DNA of 64,000 bases, taken from Shewanella zhangzhouensis. Its GTDB lineage: Bacteria > Pseudomonadota > Gammaproteobacteria > Enterobacterales > Shewanellaceae. The first letter of the stretch is position 1; every line of letters begins with the position of its first letter. The stretch is taken from NCBI RefSeq assembly GCF_019457615.1, contig NZ_CP080414.1:2230501-2294500 (forward strand), written 5' to 3'. The position numbers and the translations under genes were made by a program. The notes under the pieces were generated by a model. It was given only the letters and a program-made list of their open reading frames with translations. It was not told where the DNA came from and made no database searches. Below are positions 44,439 to 51,686 of the stretch, piece by piece.

Positions 44439-44496
44439 CAGTGTGAAGATTTTGTTTGCGTTGAATGACTTTTGATTTTTCACAATTTCACGACAT
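44439..44496. promoter_or_regulatory. Shared operator block 2 (GST / MBL-like)
   Basis: CAGTGTGAAGATTTTGT (44439-44455), a 23-nt spacer, then TTCACAATTTCACGACAT (44479-44496). Identical in its first 17 bases to block 1 and matching in the TTCACA..CACGACAT part. Lies about 44 nt from the MBL-like start and 90 nt from the GST start, mirroring the layout at block 1. Confidence 0.72.
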
Positions 44497-44540
44497 TTGC
44501 TTTGCTAGTTTTTAGCTATGACATAACAGGATAAACGCGG

Positions 44541-46025
44541 ATGAAACTATTAACTTATTTGGTCGGTGGCTGTCTGGTATTCAAGCTAGTGACATTCTCT
44601 GGTTTCGCCGTAGAACATAATGCAGCGGCTTACATTGAATCGAACGAACACGTATCGTCGATAGTCGACAAAATGATTATGGCCTATGGTGGTAATGTTC
44701 TACTGCAGGCGAACAGCATTAAAGTCGTCGATTACAACAAAGGGCCCTGGCCCGGTGAAGGGGAATCACCTGATGTGCCTGAGTTATGGCGTATCAACGA
44801 AGAGCTGACTATCGACTATAAAAACCGGCGCAAGAGCTTATTATCATATCGGGTGCCGCGCAGCACGCTGGATTTGGAAAAGTGGGTGCAGCAGGGCGAT
44901 AGCACCATTATGTACGACATTCTGCATGAAAAATACTCAGAAGAAAGCTGGGCAAACTTTGACCGTTTAGGTGCATCATTAGAGCGCAGCAGCGATGCGC
45001 TGCAAGCCAGGCGCTTGGCCAGTCTGACGGCAGAGCTGGAGTACCTTGGAGATGAGTATTTTCGTGGCCGGGTGCAGCAAAAGTTAATGTTGCAGCACGC
45101 ATCCGGTGAGCGCTACACCTACTTTGTTGATAAAACTTCCGGACTCATCCATAAAATTTTGCGCCAGCACCCGCGAGCAGGCGACATGTTGTATGTATTT
45201 TCCAATCACAACACAGCGACTAAAGTGGCTTTTGCCCGTGATATGAATTTCTTCGTTAATGGCCAGCTGCGGCAAAGCTCAGTGCACCGTGACTTGACAC
45301 TTGACCCAGATTTAACAGCGGCCTTTAGCGGGTATGCGAATTTTACGCCCTGGGGTGAAACCATTGATGGCTCAGAATTTACTGCGAAAAAGCTTAGCAC
45401 TGGCGTTTATCAGGCCGGTAAAGGCCGGACACTGACAGTATTTATTGAACAAGTCGATCATTACATCGCTATGGGCGCAGCAGAGACACTGGCTGATAAT
45501 TTTGCCGAAATTAAAAAGCTGTCATTGCAAGATAAGCCGCTAAAGTACTTTGTCGTTACCCATCATCATAATGCTAACGTGCGTGGGCTAGACAATGCTT
45601 TGGCATTAGGGGCAACACTGGTCGTTGCTGAAAAGCACCAAGAAACAATTTTAAAACATGCCACAGCTGCGCAGCCGGATAGGCTGTTGTTAATCCCTGA
45701 GCGTGCAGCATTCACGCTGGGTGATCTGAAGCTGTTTGATATTGCCACTGCTCATGCACAACATTATTTGCTGGCGTATATACCTGCTGCCGGTATTGTG
45801 CTGGCAGAAGATCACTATGTCACCGAGTTAAAAACTGCTAAGCCACGCATTTACCACGATATGGTGCGCTTTGTTCAGGCGCTAGACGAGCTAAGACTCG
45901 ATGTAAAAACGCTGGTAGATATCCGCGGCTGGCGTCAGTTCAGCATGGCCGAATTCAGGCAATGGACCAGCGATTTTACGCCGAAAACCTGCCCGGCTGG
46001 TTTTGATATTTGTACCAATGGTTAG
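44541..46025 (+). CDS. Exported metallo-beta-lactamase-fold protein with a degenerate metal site
   Basis: 494 residues. Signal-like N-terminus (LLTYLVGGCLVFKLVTFSGFAVEH). About residues 1-260 are an uncharacterised N-terminal domain (AMAYGGNVLLQ, YKNRRKSLLSYRVP). The C-terminal part (about 280-494) is MBL-like: YFVVTHHHNANVRGLDNALALGATLVVAEKH, DLKLFDIATAHAQHYLLAYIPAAGIVLAEDHY. The usual H-x-H-x-D-H motif reads H-H-H-N-A-N, so the Asp and final His are missing. Metal binding may be lost or altered. Shares a promoter block with the S41/kinase operon, so likely in the same regulon. Confidence 0.75.
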   Translation: MKLLTYLVGGCLVFKLVTFSGFAVEHNAAAYIESNEHVSSIVDKMIMAYGGNVLLQANSIKVVDYNKGPWPGEGESPDVPELWRINEELTIDYKNRRKSLLSYRVPRSTLDLEKWVQQGDSTIMYDILHEKYSEESWANFDRLGASLERSSDALQARRLASLTAELEYLGDEYFRGRVQQKLMLQHASGERYTYFVDKTSGLIHKILRQHPRAGDMLYVFSNHNTATKVAFARDMNFFVNGQLRQSSVHRDLTLDPDLTAAFSGYANFTPWGETIDGSEFTAKKLSTGVYQAGKGRTLTVFIEQVDHYIAMGAAETLADNFAEIKKLSLQDKPLKYFVVTHHHNANVRGLDNALALGATLVVAEKHQETILKHATAAQPDRLLLIPERAAFTLGDLKLFDIATAHAQHYLLAYIPAAGIVLAEDHYVTELKTAKPRIYHDMVRFVQALDELRLDVKTLVDIRGWRQFSMAEFRQWTSDFTPKTCPAGFDICTNG

Positions 46026-46093
46026 TGAGACTTTCTCGGAATCTTGATATTTAACGTGCTAGCTTGATATTGAATATTAAATGGAAGACGAAG

Positions 46094-46267
46094 ATGAAAA
46101 TCTATGTGTCTTTTTTATTGGTGCTGATTGGCCTGCTCCCACCATTTTGTATAGCACAAGGCAACTTGCAACAGCCCAAGTCAATGCAAAACGTGGAAGT
46201 CAGCTTTACTGAAACAGATGGACAGCTAAGTGTGCTTTTGTACAACCAAACCGCGTTAAAAAAATAA
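46094..46267 (+). CDS. Short secreted protein of unknown function
   Basis: 57 residues: MKIYVSFLLVLIGLLPPFCIAQGNLQQPKSMQNVEVSFTETDGQLSVLLYNQTALKK. GGAAG upstream of ATG 46094; a further start at 46064 is possible. Signal peptide cleaved after CIA-Q. Too short to identify; may be a truncated larger protein. Confidence 0.5.
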   Translation: MKIYVSFLLVLIGLLPPFCIAQGNLQQPKSMQNVEVSFTETDGQLSVLLYNQTALKK

Positions 46268-46330
46268 GGATTGTATCTTTGCACACCGAAGAGTTAACAA
46301 TTAAACGCGATAATGGAATAAAGGAAACTA

Positions 46331-46708
46331 ATGGATAATTGTATCGCGATAGTGCAGCGTCAACTGGATTTTTACAACCGCAAAGACATTGCCGGTTGGT
46401 TAAGCACCTATGCCAAAGATGCCAGGCAGTTCAACCTGCATGGTGAACAAATAGCCTGCGGCCATGAAGAAATGCGCCAGCGTATTGCTATTCGGTTTGC
46501 TGAGCCAGATCTGCATGCACATCTACTTAGCCGCATCGTTATGAATAATATTGTAGTAGATCATGAGCTTATCACACGGAATTTTCCTGAAGGCAAGGGC
46601 CAGGTTGAGATGCTGTGTGTCTACGAGATAAAGCAGGGAGTAATAAGCACGGCCTCGTTCTCTGTTGGTAAAGCAGAGCTATTTGCAGCAGAGCTCGCTA
46701 AAGGTTGA
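46331..46708 (+). CDS. NTF2-like / SnoaL fold protein
   Basis: 125 residues: CIAIVQRQLDFYNRKDIAGWLSTYAKDARQFNLHGEQIACGHEEMRQRIAIRFAEPDLHAHLLSRIVMNNIVVDHELITRNFPEGKGQVEMLCVYEIKQGVISTASFSVG. This is the steroid delta-isomerase-like NTF2 group. The central segment LHAHLLSRIVMNNIVVDHELI has a decayed copy at 47908-47956 joined to 48886-48950, with a cassette between. No regulatory clue. Confidence 0.78.
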   Translation: MDNCIAIVQRQLDFYNRKDIAGWLSTYAKDARQFNLHGEQIACGHEEMRQRIAIRFAEPDLHAHLLSRIVMNNIVVDHELITRNFPEGKGQVEMLCVYEIKQGVISTASFSVGKAELFAAELAKG

Positions 46709-46928
46709 AGAGGCGGTTTATGTAAAACCGGCTTATGCATAGGAAAAAGTGTATTGGCACTCATAAGCAACTTTCTGTGAGTTAGTTTATCTAACTAAGA
46801 GGTGTCTGGGAGGCTAGTAGCGATTCATTCCAGTTATTCGCTTCACATTTTACCGACAACTAGGCTGTTAATTTGAGTCTGGCGATTTGCCACCAAGAAA
46901 TCATGATAATTGCTTTTTGGATCTATAT

Positions 46929-47315
46929 ATGAACCTGATGTTGCTCTTTATTGGCTCAGTCTTTTTGCTACTTGGTGTCTGCATGCTGTGTGACTACTTT
47001 TGGTATTTGTACAAGGCTGAAAAAATACAAGGTAGGATAACCCGGGTTGATGAATATCAAAGAAAAGATCGCGATAGCAGAGTAAGAACCCTGTACCGGC
47101 CTTACTTTGAATTTAGCATGCACAACGTACGATACGAGATAAAATCCAACACCTCCTATTACCGCAAAATAATGGAAGAAGGTGAGCAGGTGGACATATT
47201 GTTTATACCAGGACATGAGGATAAAGCTAGGCTGGCTAGGGCGAATAACCCTGTGATGGCTTGTCTGTTTATTGTTCTGGGGCTACCAGCACTGTATTTA
47301 GGAGTAGCGTCATGA
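46929..47315 (+). CDS. DUF3592 membrane protein
   Basis: 128 residues from ATG 46929 (a longer frame from 46887 has no ribosome site). Hydrophobic helices at both ends (LMLLFIGSVFLLLGVCMLCDYFWYLY and NNPVMACLFIVLGLPALYLG) flank an extracytoplasmic beta region with RPYFEFSMHNVRYEIKSNTSYYRKIMEEGEQVDILFIPGHEDKARL. The pattern V-x-I-L-[YF]-P-x-x-P/E-x-x-A-R is the DUF3592 hallmark. Its stop overlaps the ATG of a second DUF3592 gene by 4 nt. Confidence 0.75.
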   Translation: MNLMLLFIGSVFLLLGVCMLCDYFWYLYKAEKIQGRITRVDEYQRKDRDSRVRTLYRPYFEFSMHNVRYEIKSNTSYYRKIMEEGEQVDILFIPGHEDKARLARANNPVMACLFIVLGLPALYLGVAS

Positions 47316-47749
47316 GTGTTAAATATATACCTGCAGTTGTCGTGGTGATGTTGTTGTGTCTGGCAACCGGCTATTTTTATTTGCAAGAGTCCTCTTTTAC
47401 AGCAGGCTTAACCGTTACGCCTGCCACCGTAATTGGCTTTGGTAGTAAGGCCCGCCTGTCTACTTCTGTTAATGGTCAGGCGTCATCAACTGATTTACAG
47501 CCGGTAGCCGAGTTTCAGTATGCGGGTACCAGCTACAGGGTAAAAGGTCGGGCACTTGGCTATCCGCGTTGGCAGCTGGGCGAAGTGGTAGACGTATATT
47601 TTTCCGAACAAAACCCGCATCAAGCTAGAATAAAACGTTGGGATGAGTTGTACTTTCATAGCCTGCTTAGTAGTGCTTTTCTTATCTTGACACTGCTTTG
47701 CCTGCTGACAAATATTTTTTTTAGAAAGCTAATAAAGACAAAAATTTAA
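47312..47749 (+). CDS. DUF3592 membrane protein, second copy
   Basis: 145 residues from ATG 47312 in an ATGA overlap with the preceding gene. N-terminal helix (IPAVVVVMLLCLATGYFYL), a periplasmic beta domain with PVAEFQYAGTSYRVKGRALGYPRWQLGEVVDVYFSEQNPHQARIKRW, and a C-terminal helix (LLSSAFLILTLLCLLTNIFF). Same fold as its neighbour with little sequence identity, so an old tandem duplication. Together they may form a membrane complex; function unknown. Confidence 0.75.
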   Translation: MSVKYIPAVVVVMLLCLATGYFYLQESSFTAGLTVTPATVIGFGSKARLSTSVNGQASSTDLQPVAEFQYAGTSYRVKGRALGYPRWQLGEVVDVYFSEQNPHQARIKRWDELYFHSLLSSAFLILTLLCLLTNIFFRKLIKTKI

Positions 47750-47956
47750 GTCAGCCAAGGTAGACTATCCGCCTCGTCTCGGAGCTAGTGCATTTTTATT
47801 AAGTGTTAGTTTAATGATGGCTATTGCATGTACTATCGCTACGTCAACGCTTAGCAAAGAATAATCAATAACAGGCAAAGAATACTAAGCAGTTCTCAAA
47901 ACGGCTTCTGCATGTACATATACTTAGCCGCATCGTTATGGAGAATGTTGCGATTG

Positions 47957-48885
47957 TTATGTTTCTTATTCGAATTTCTGAGTTAATAAAAATATTTAAA
48001 AGGAACTTTATGAAAGAAATAATCTATTTTTTTATGCTGGCTTCTTTATTTGGTTGTTCTAAAGCAACTGAAGATGTTTTAGTGGCCACAAAATATTGGG
48101 AGTCTCAACAAGGTTATAATCTTACCGCTCTAGTAACCACGCTAGCAGAACCTGAGCAAATAAACATATTTAAACACTTAAAGCTTGACATAGAAAGCTT
48201 TGCCATTGCAGGTAAGGATGATGGCGGTGTTTTGGTTAATATAAAGCGCTATTGTTATCCAGAATTTAAAGTAATGACCTCGATTGTTGATATCGATGGT
48301 GTTAAAAAAGTAGATTCAAAAGCAACGATTAAAAACTTGTTTGAAGTGCTTAAATCCCAAAATGAGCCCGTTAGAAAGTACTGCTATGACTTTGAAAGAA
48401 TGGAGCTTTCCGGTGAAATTGATGGTCAAGAATGGCGTGTTAAGAAAATTGACTATCGAGTCATAGACTGGGGGGACAAAATAAGTACAAGCATATCGTT
48501 ACATCCAGAGGAGTGTGATACAGAATACAGCGGTACCTGTAAGCGCCCAAAATTAATAATTTCCAAACTAAACCTTAATGGTGTTGGTGGGAATATGAAT
48601 GGAACCGAAAATATTACCATCCACACTCCTCCGTCAGATAACCTAGTAATATCAAAAGGTAGTTACCGAGTGAGCAAAATTGAGACAGGTAAAGTAAGAC
48701 TAGAAATAAGTTTTAAGCATGATAATAAAAACTACCTAAATGGTTTTGTTGTTTTGAACAATGAAACATGACAGATTGTTTAGTAGTGATTCGCAACACA
48801 TGGCATTTTACCATGCGTTGCGTTTAGTGTTTACGGCTCAGTGCCACTCGTCTTTATATTACGTTGTTCACACCTTAACAAGGCG
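47957..48885 (+). mobile_element. Integron-type gene cassette (929 bp) inserted at a secondary GTT site
   Basis: Left boundary in ATT-G^TTATG (G 47956); right boundary in AAGGCG^TTCACG (G 48885). Both junctions break within a G^TT triplet, which is the crossover point of IntI-type integrases, and removal restores the NTF2-like frame exactly. The segment carries one promoterless-looking gene on the plus strand and an attC-like 3' end, the structure of a gene cassette. No integron integrase or attI is present in the window, so the event would have used a distant IntI. Confidence 0.72.
48010..48771 (+). CDS. Putative cassette-borne lipoprotein, unknown function
   Basis: 253 residues from ATG 48010 (AAAAGGAA upstream; a longer frame starts at 47938 in the flanking NTF2 remnant). 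The N-terminus MKEIIYFFMLASLFGCSKATE has a lipobox (L-F-G-C). The rest is soluble, with ESFAIAGKDDGGVLVNIKRYCYPEF, HPEECDTEYSGTCKRPKL (paired Cys) and HTPPSDNLVISKGSYRV. No family recognised. Base composition is visibly AT-richer than the genes to its right. Confidence 0.7.
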   Translation: MKEIIYFFMLASLFGCSKATEDVLVATKYWESQQGYNLTALVTTLAEPEQINIFKHLKLDIESFAIAGKDDGGVLVNIKRYCYPEFKVMTSIVDIDGVKKVDSKATIKNLFEVLKSQNEPVRKYCYDFERMELSGEIDGQEWRVKKIDYRVIDWGDKISTSISLHPEECDTEYSGTCKRPKLIISKLNLNGVGGNMNGTENITIHTPPSDNLVISKGSYRVSKIETGKVRLEISFKHDNKNYLNGFVVLNNET

Positions 48886-48890
48886 TTCAC
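48772..48890 (+). repeat. attC-like recombination site
   Basis: Follows the cassette gene and ends at the right crossover G. Contains CGCAACACATGG pairing with CCATGCGTTGCG (48792-48803/48811-48822, 11 of 12 bp). GTTTAGTGTTTACGG and the terminal CACCTTAACAAGGCGTT follow, like the Vibrio/Shewanella-type cassette ends (…CCTTAAxxGGGCGTT). The 5' half of a canonical attC (RYYYAAC) is not evident, so it may be decayed. Confidence 0.6.
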
Positions 48891-49044
48891 GAGCTTATCA
48901 CCCAGAAGGCAAAGGCCTGGTTGATGATGCGGTTTCACGCCAACACAAAGTGTATCTGGAAGGCGGAATTCAGCCGTTGGGGATTAAGTTTGCTGGAGTT
49001 TTTAGTATTAACTCTTTAATTCGTCTGACAATTTCAAATTAATC

Positions 49045-49205
49045 TAAGGAAGGTGTGAATAAGTCTCGTGCTTGGCCTCCGTTGGTTTACAACGGATAGA
49101 AGCGAGGCACAGAGAGCAGAGAACGGCTTTAGTCCTTTTTAAGAGCTGTAACGCAGCAGATACTGCTGTAACCCACTCCCTACGGGGTTTGATAGCTGCT
49201 ACAGC
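49045..49205 (+). repeat. Dispersed repeat, left copy flanking the DJ-1 gene
   Basis: GGAAGGTGTGAATAAGTC, then GTGCTTGGCC...TTTACAACGGATAG... GGGGTTTGATAGCTGCT. Aligns with 50748-50905 over about 160 bp with scattered mismatches. The first bases match the terminal repeat of the IS5 relics (GGAAGGTGCGAATA). 49206-49580 has no supported gene. Confidence 0.7.
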
Positions 49206-49580
49206 TCAAGAATTGGAGAATGACCTGGCTTTGTTAATGGATGACGTGGGGCACAGGTACTTGCCTTGGGTCACGGATGATTCTCGATTAACTGATCCGT
49301 AAAGGTATTTCATTCATTGTCAGCAACTTTAGTGGATGTGTTCACATTTAATCAATCAGTAGTTGTTATCCTGTGCGGACAGCACGCAAAAAGGCATTCA
49401 TCCACAAACGCAGCTGCCTATAGTTTACCTGGGTGTATTTATCGTTGAACATTGCAAAGAGGCTGTTATTCGCAAATATTATCATTGGTGTAAAGTCGAA
49501 CTGACTCGGCATGTTAGCCTTCACGATATTGCGACGTTCATTTAGTTAAGCTGCGCCTGTCAATTAACAGGAGTGATACG

Positions 49581-50693
49581 ATGAAATGGTTAACCTATCT
49601 ATTCAGTACAGCTTTACTTATTAGTCAGGCGGCACTGGCTGATGAGAAACGCGTGCTTATGCTGATTTCCAGTTACGCTACAGAAGCAAACCCCGAACTT
49701 AGTTACGATTTGGAAGAGCTGGCACAGTCATATCTGGTGCTGCATGACAACGGCGTAAAGCTGGATATCGCCAGCCCGAAAGGCGGTGCCGTACTAGTCA
49801 AAAACAATAAAGATTCTCTGGATTATATTCAGCGTTTTAAAGCGCTGGCGTCTGAGCAATTAGCAGAAACAATGGCGACATTTGAAGCTGATATTAAGCC
49901 CTATGATGGCGTGTTTATCGTTGGTGGCTCGGGCGCGATGTTGGATTTGCCAAGCCATCCGGCGACACAGCAGCTACTAACAAACGCCGTATATAGCGAT
50001 AAAGTGATAACGGCTGTATGTCATGGCCCGGCGGCAATTGCTGATATTAAACTGCCGGATGGACGCTACTTTGTGGCGGGTAAATGGGTAAATGGTTTCA
50101 CTAATATTGAAGAGCAGGCTTTTAGCAGTGAACATATCGCGATGTTTCCGTTTCTACTGCAAGATCGATTAGTAAAGAACGGTGCTCAGTTTGTCCAGAA
50201 TGCGCCGATGCTGCCGTATGTTGCCGTTGACGGCAATCTAATCACGGCACAAAACCCCGGCTCAGTGGCGAAAGCGGCAGAGGCGATGGTACTTGCGCTT
50301 GGTTTACCAGTTAAAGCTAGGCATCCATTTACCGATGAAAACACGATGCAACTATTGTCACAAGCACGCCAGAATGGTCCTGTAGTGATTGACCTCGCGT
50401 TGCAAAGCAGCGATCACAACATCGATATCAACTATCTGGCGTTATATGGCTTTTACGCTTACCGTTTGGCAGATGATGCAGATAAAGCCCGTGAGTTGGC
50501 GATTATGCATACCATCAGTAAGCATTTCTCGCACCCGGAGTATGACGTGCAGCTTATTATGCAGTCACTGGAGCAAGGCCTGCTACGACAAGCCAAAACG
50601 GTTTATGAGCAGTTTGTTGAGCGCTATCCTGAACATGAATATCTTGATGAACTAAAATTCAAACTTGCGAAATATACTGAGATAAACTTCTAA
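49581..50693 (+). CDS. Secreted DJ-1/PfpI protein with a C-terminal helical extension
   Basis: 370 residues. Signal peptide (WLTYLFSTALLISQAALADE). A DJ-1 fold covers residues about 20-235: VLMLISSYATEANPEL, VKLDIASPKGGAVLVK, GVFIVGGSGAMLDLPSHP, VITAVCHGPAAIADIKLPDGRYFVAGKWVNGFTNIEEQAF. The nucleophile elbow is intact, but the G-x-W-x-x-E-x-x-H-P motif of the Hsp31 class is not. The extra 135 residues (LALYGFYAYRLADDADKARELAIMHTISKHF ... AKTVYEQFVERYPEHEYLDELKFKLAKYTE) look like TPR-type helical repeats. Flanked by two copies of a repeat. Confidence 0.83.
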   Translation: MKWLTYLFSTALLISQAALADEKRVLMLISSYATEANPELSYDLEELAQSYLVLHDNGVKLDIASPKGGAVLVKNNKDSLDYIQRFKALASEQLAETMATFEADIKPYDGVFIVGGSGAMLDLPSHPATQQLLTNAVYSDKVITAVCHGPAAIADIKLPDGRYFVAGKWVNGFTNIEEQAFSSEHIAMFPFLLQDRLVKNGAQFVQNAPMLPYVAVDGNLITAQNPGSVAKAAEAMVLALGLPVKARHPFTDENTMQLLSQARQNGPVVIDLALQSSDHNIDINYLALYGFYAYRLADDADKARELAIMHTISKHFSHPEYDVQLIMQSLEQGLLRQAKTVYEQFVERYPEHEYLDELKFKLAKYTEINF

Positions 50694-50747
50694 TTTTGAG
50701 AGTTATTGAGCCAAATAATCTCACATCACTCCTTTTCAACAGCGACC

Positions 50748-51067
50748 TTAGGGAATGTGCGAATAAGTCTTGTGCTTGCTCTGCGTGAGTTTACAACGGA
50801 TAGATGCAAAGCACGGTTTGCAACGAATGGCCTTATTCTTTTGCAAGGGCTGTATTGCAGCAGATACCGTTGTAAGCAACGCCTTACGGGGCTTTGATAG
50901 TCAACACCATATTGGCGGCGTTATTCAACTTCAGAAGGCCTCGGTATGGTGAAGTTGAATGCCTTGGCCTGTTGTCGTTGTCAAAGCCAGAGCTTAGTCA
51001 TCACGCCGTAAATTAACCACCGTAAATAAAAATGCATTGGGGCATCTTTAAGGATAAGCGGAGTACT
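50748..51067 (+). repeat. Dispersed repeat, right copy; MITE-like IS5-related element
   Basis: Starts TAGGGAATGTGCGAATAAGTC (the same start as the left copy) and at its far end reads GGATAAGCGGAGTACTTAAT. Inward-reading ends GCGAATAAGTCTTGTGCTT and GCGATTAAGTACTCCGCTT match, so a short non-autonomous element with terminal inverted repeats of about 19 bp is plausible. 51068-51350 shows no gene, only sequence up to the tRNA. Confidence 0.6.
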
Positions 51068-51350
51068 TAATCGCAGACTCCCTCGGGTAGGGGTCACTCT
51101 GAGCCAGAAAAGTTTGAGTCGGTGACAGTTTGTTTGGCACCGATTTGGCACAAAGGTGAAAAACCACGCGATTGATGGTTTTTCGTGTCGATAAAGCGGA
51201 TACTTATCGCCTTCTGTTTGAGTTCTTCCGTTCAGGATGTATAAAACGGAATTTGTCACCAAAACAGCATAAAGTGGCACGACTGGAGCTGAAGTGTATT
51301 TGTGATCTAAGTGAAGATTTGCTTTGTAAACAGATGGATAGCGAAAAAAA

Positions 51351-51427
51351 TGGTACACCCGAGTGGACTCGAACCACCGACCCCTACCATGTCAAGGTAG
51401 TGCTCTAACCAGCTGAGCTACGGGTGT
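51351..51427 (-). tRNA. tRNA-Val (anticodon GAC)
   Basis: Reverse strand: acceptor ACACCCG, D-arm GCTCAGCTGGTTAGAGC, anticodon stem-loop CTACC-TTGACAT-GGTAG (GAC), T-arm GGTTCGAGTCC, acceptor CGGGTGT, discriminator A and encoded CCA. 77 nt. Its 3' end faces the accessory region, as at many island insertion points. Confidence 0.95.
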
Positions 51428-51465
51428 ATTGTTTGAATTTCACTTTTTAGACTCTGTGAATAGAG

Positions 51466-51542
51466 TGGTACACCCGAGTGGACTCGAACCACCGACCCCT
51501 ACCATGTCAAGGTAGTGCTCTAACCAACTGAGCTACGGGTGC
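51466..51542 (-). tRNA. tRNA-Val (anticodon GAC), second copy
   Basis: Same as the copy at 51351-51427 except 5' base G (G-U with the 3' strand) and one D-loop change. 38-nt spacer between the two. Encoded CCA. Probably one transcript. Confidence 0.95.
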
Positions 51543-51686
51543 ATTGTCGCATTGCAGCGAACGAGCGCTATATTAAGTTCGGCCAATACTGACTTGCAAG
51601 CAAAAATATCCGCTATCCACCTCAAATGGCGATTTGCTGCGCAACTCCTCCCGAAAACCGAGGGAGGAGTTGGCTTGATGAGAAGC

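Larger units (their letters stand above)
47908..48950 (+). pseudogene. Duplicated NTF2-like gene fragment split by a cassette
   Basis: 47908-47956 (CTGCATGTACATATACTTAG, then CCGCATCGTTATG...) is nearly identical to 46511-46559 of the NTF2-like gene. 48886-48950 (TTCACGAGCTTATCAC ... GAAGGCAAAGGCC ... GGTTGA) continues the match at 46560-46610. Joining ...GCGATTG to TTCACGAG... restores the reading frame NVAIV-HELIT against NIVVD-HELIT of the intact copy. The intervening 929 bp are described as a cassette. Confidence 0.82.

Noticed and set aside
49363..49545. 60-codon plus-strand frame upstream of the DJ-1 gene
   Set aside because: No ribosome site, no family resemblance; more likely IS/repeat flank.
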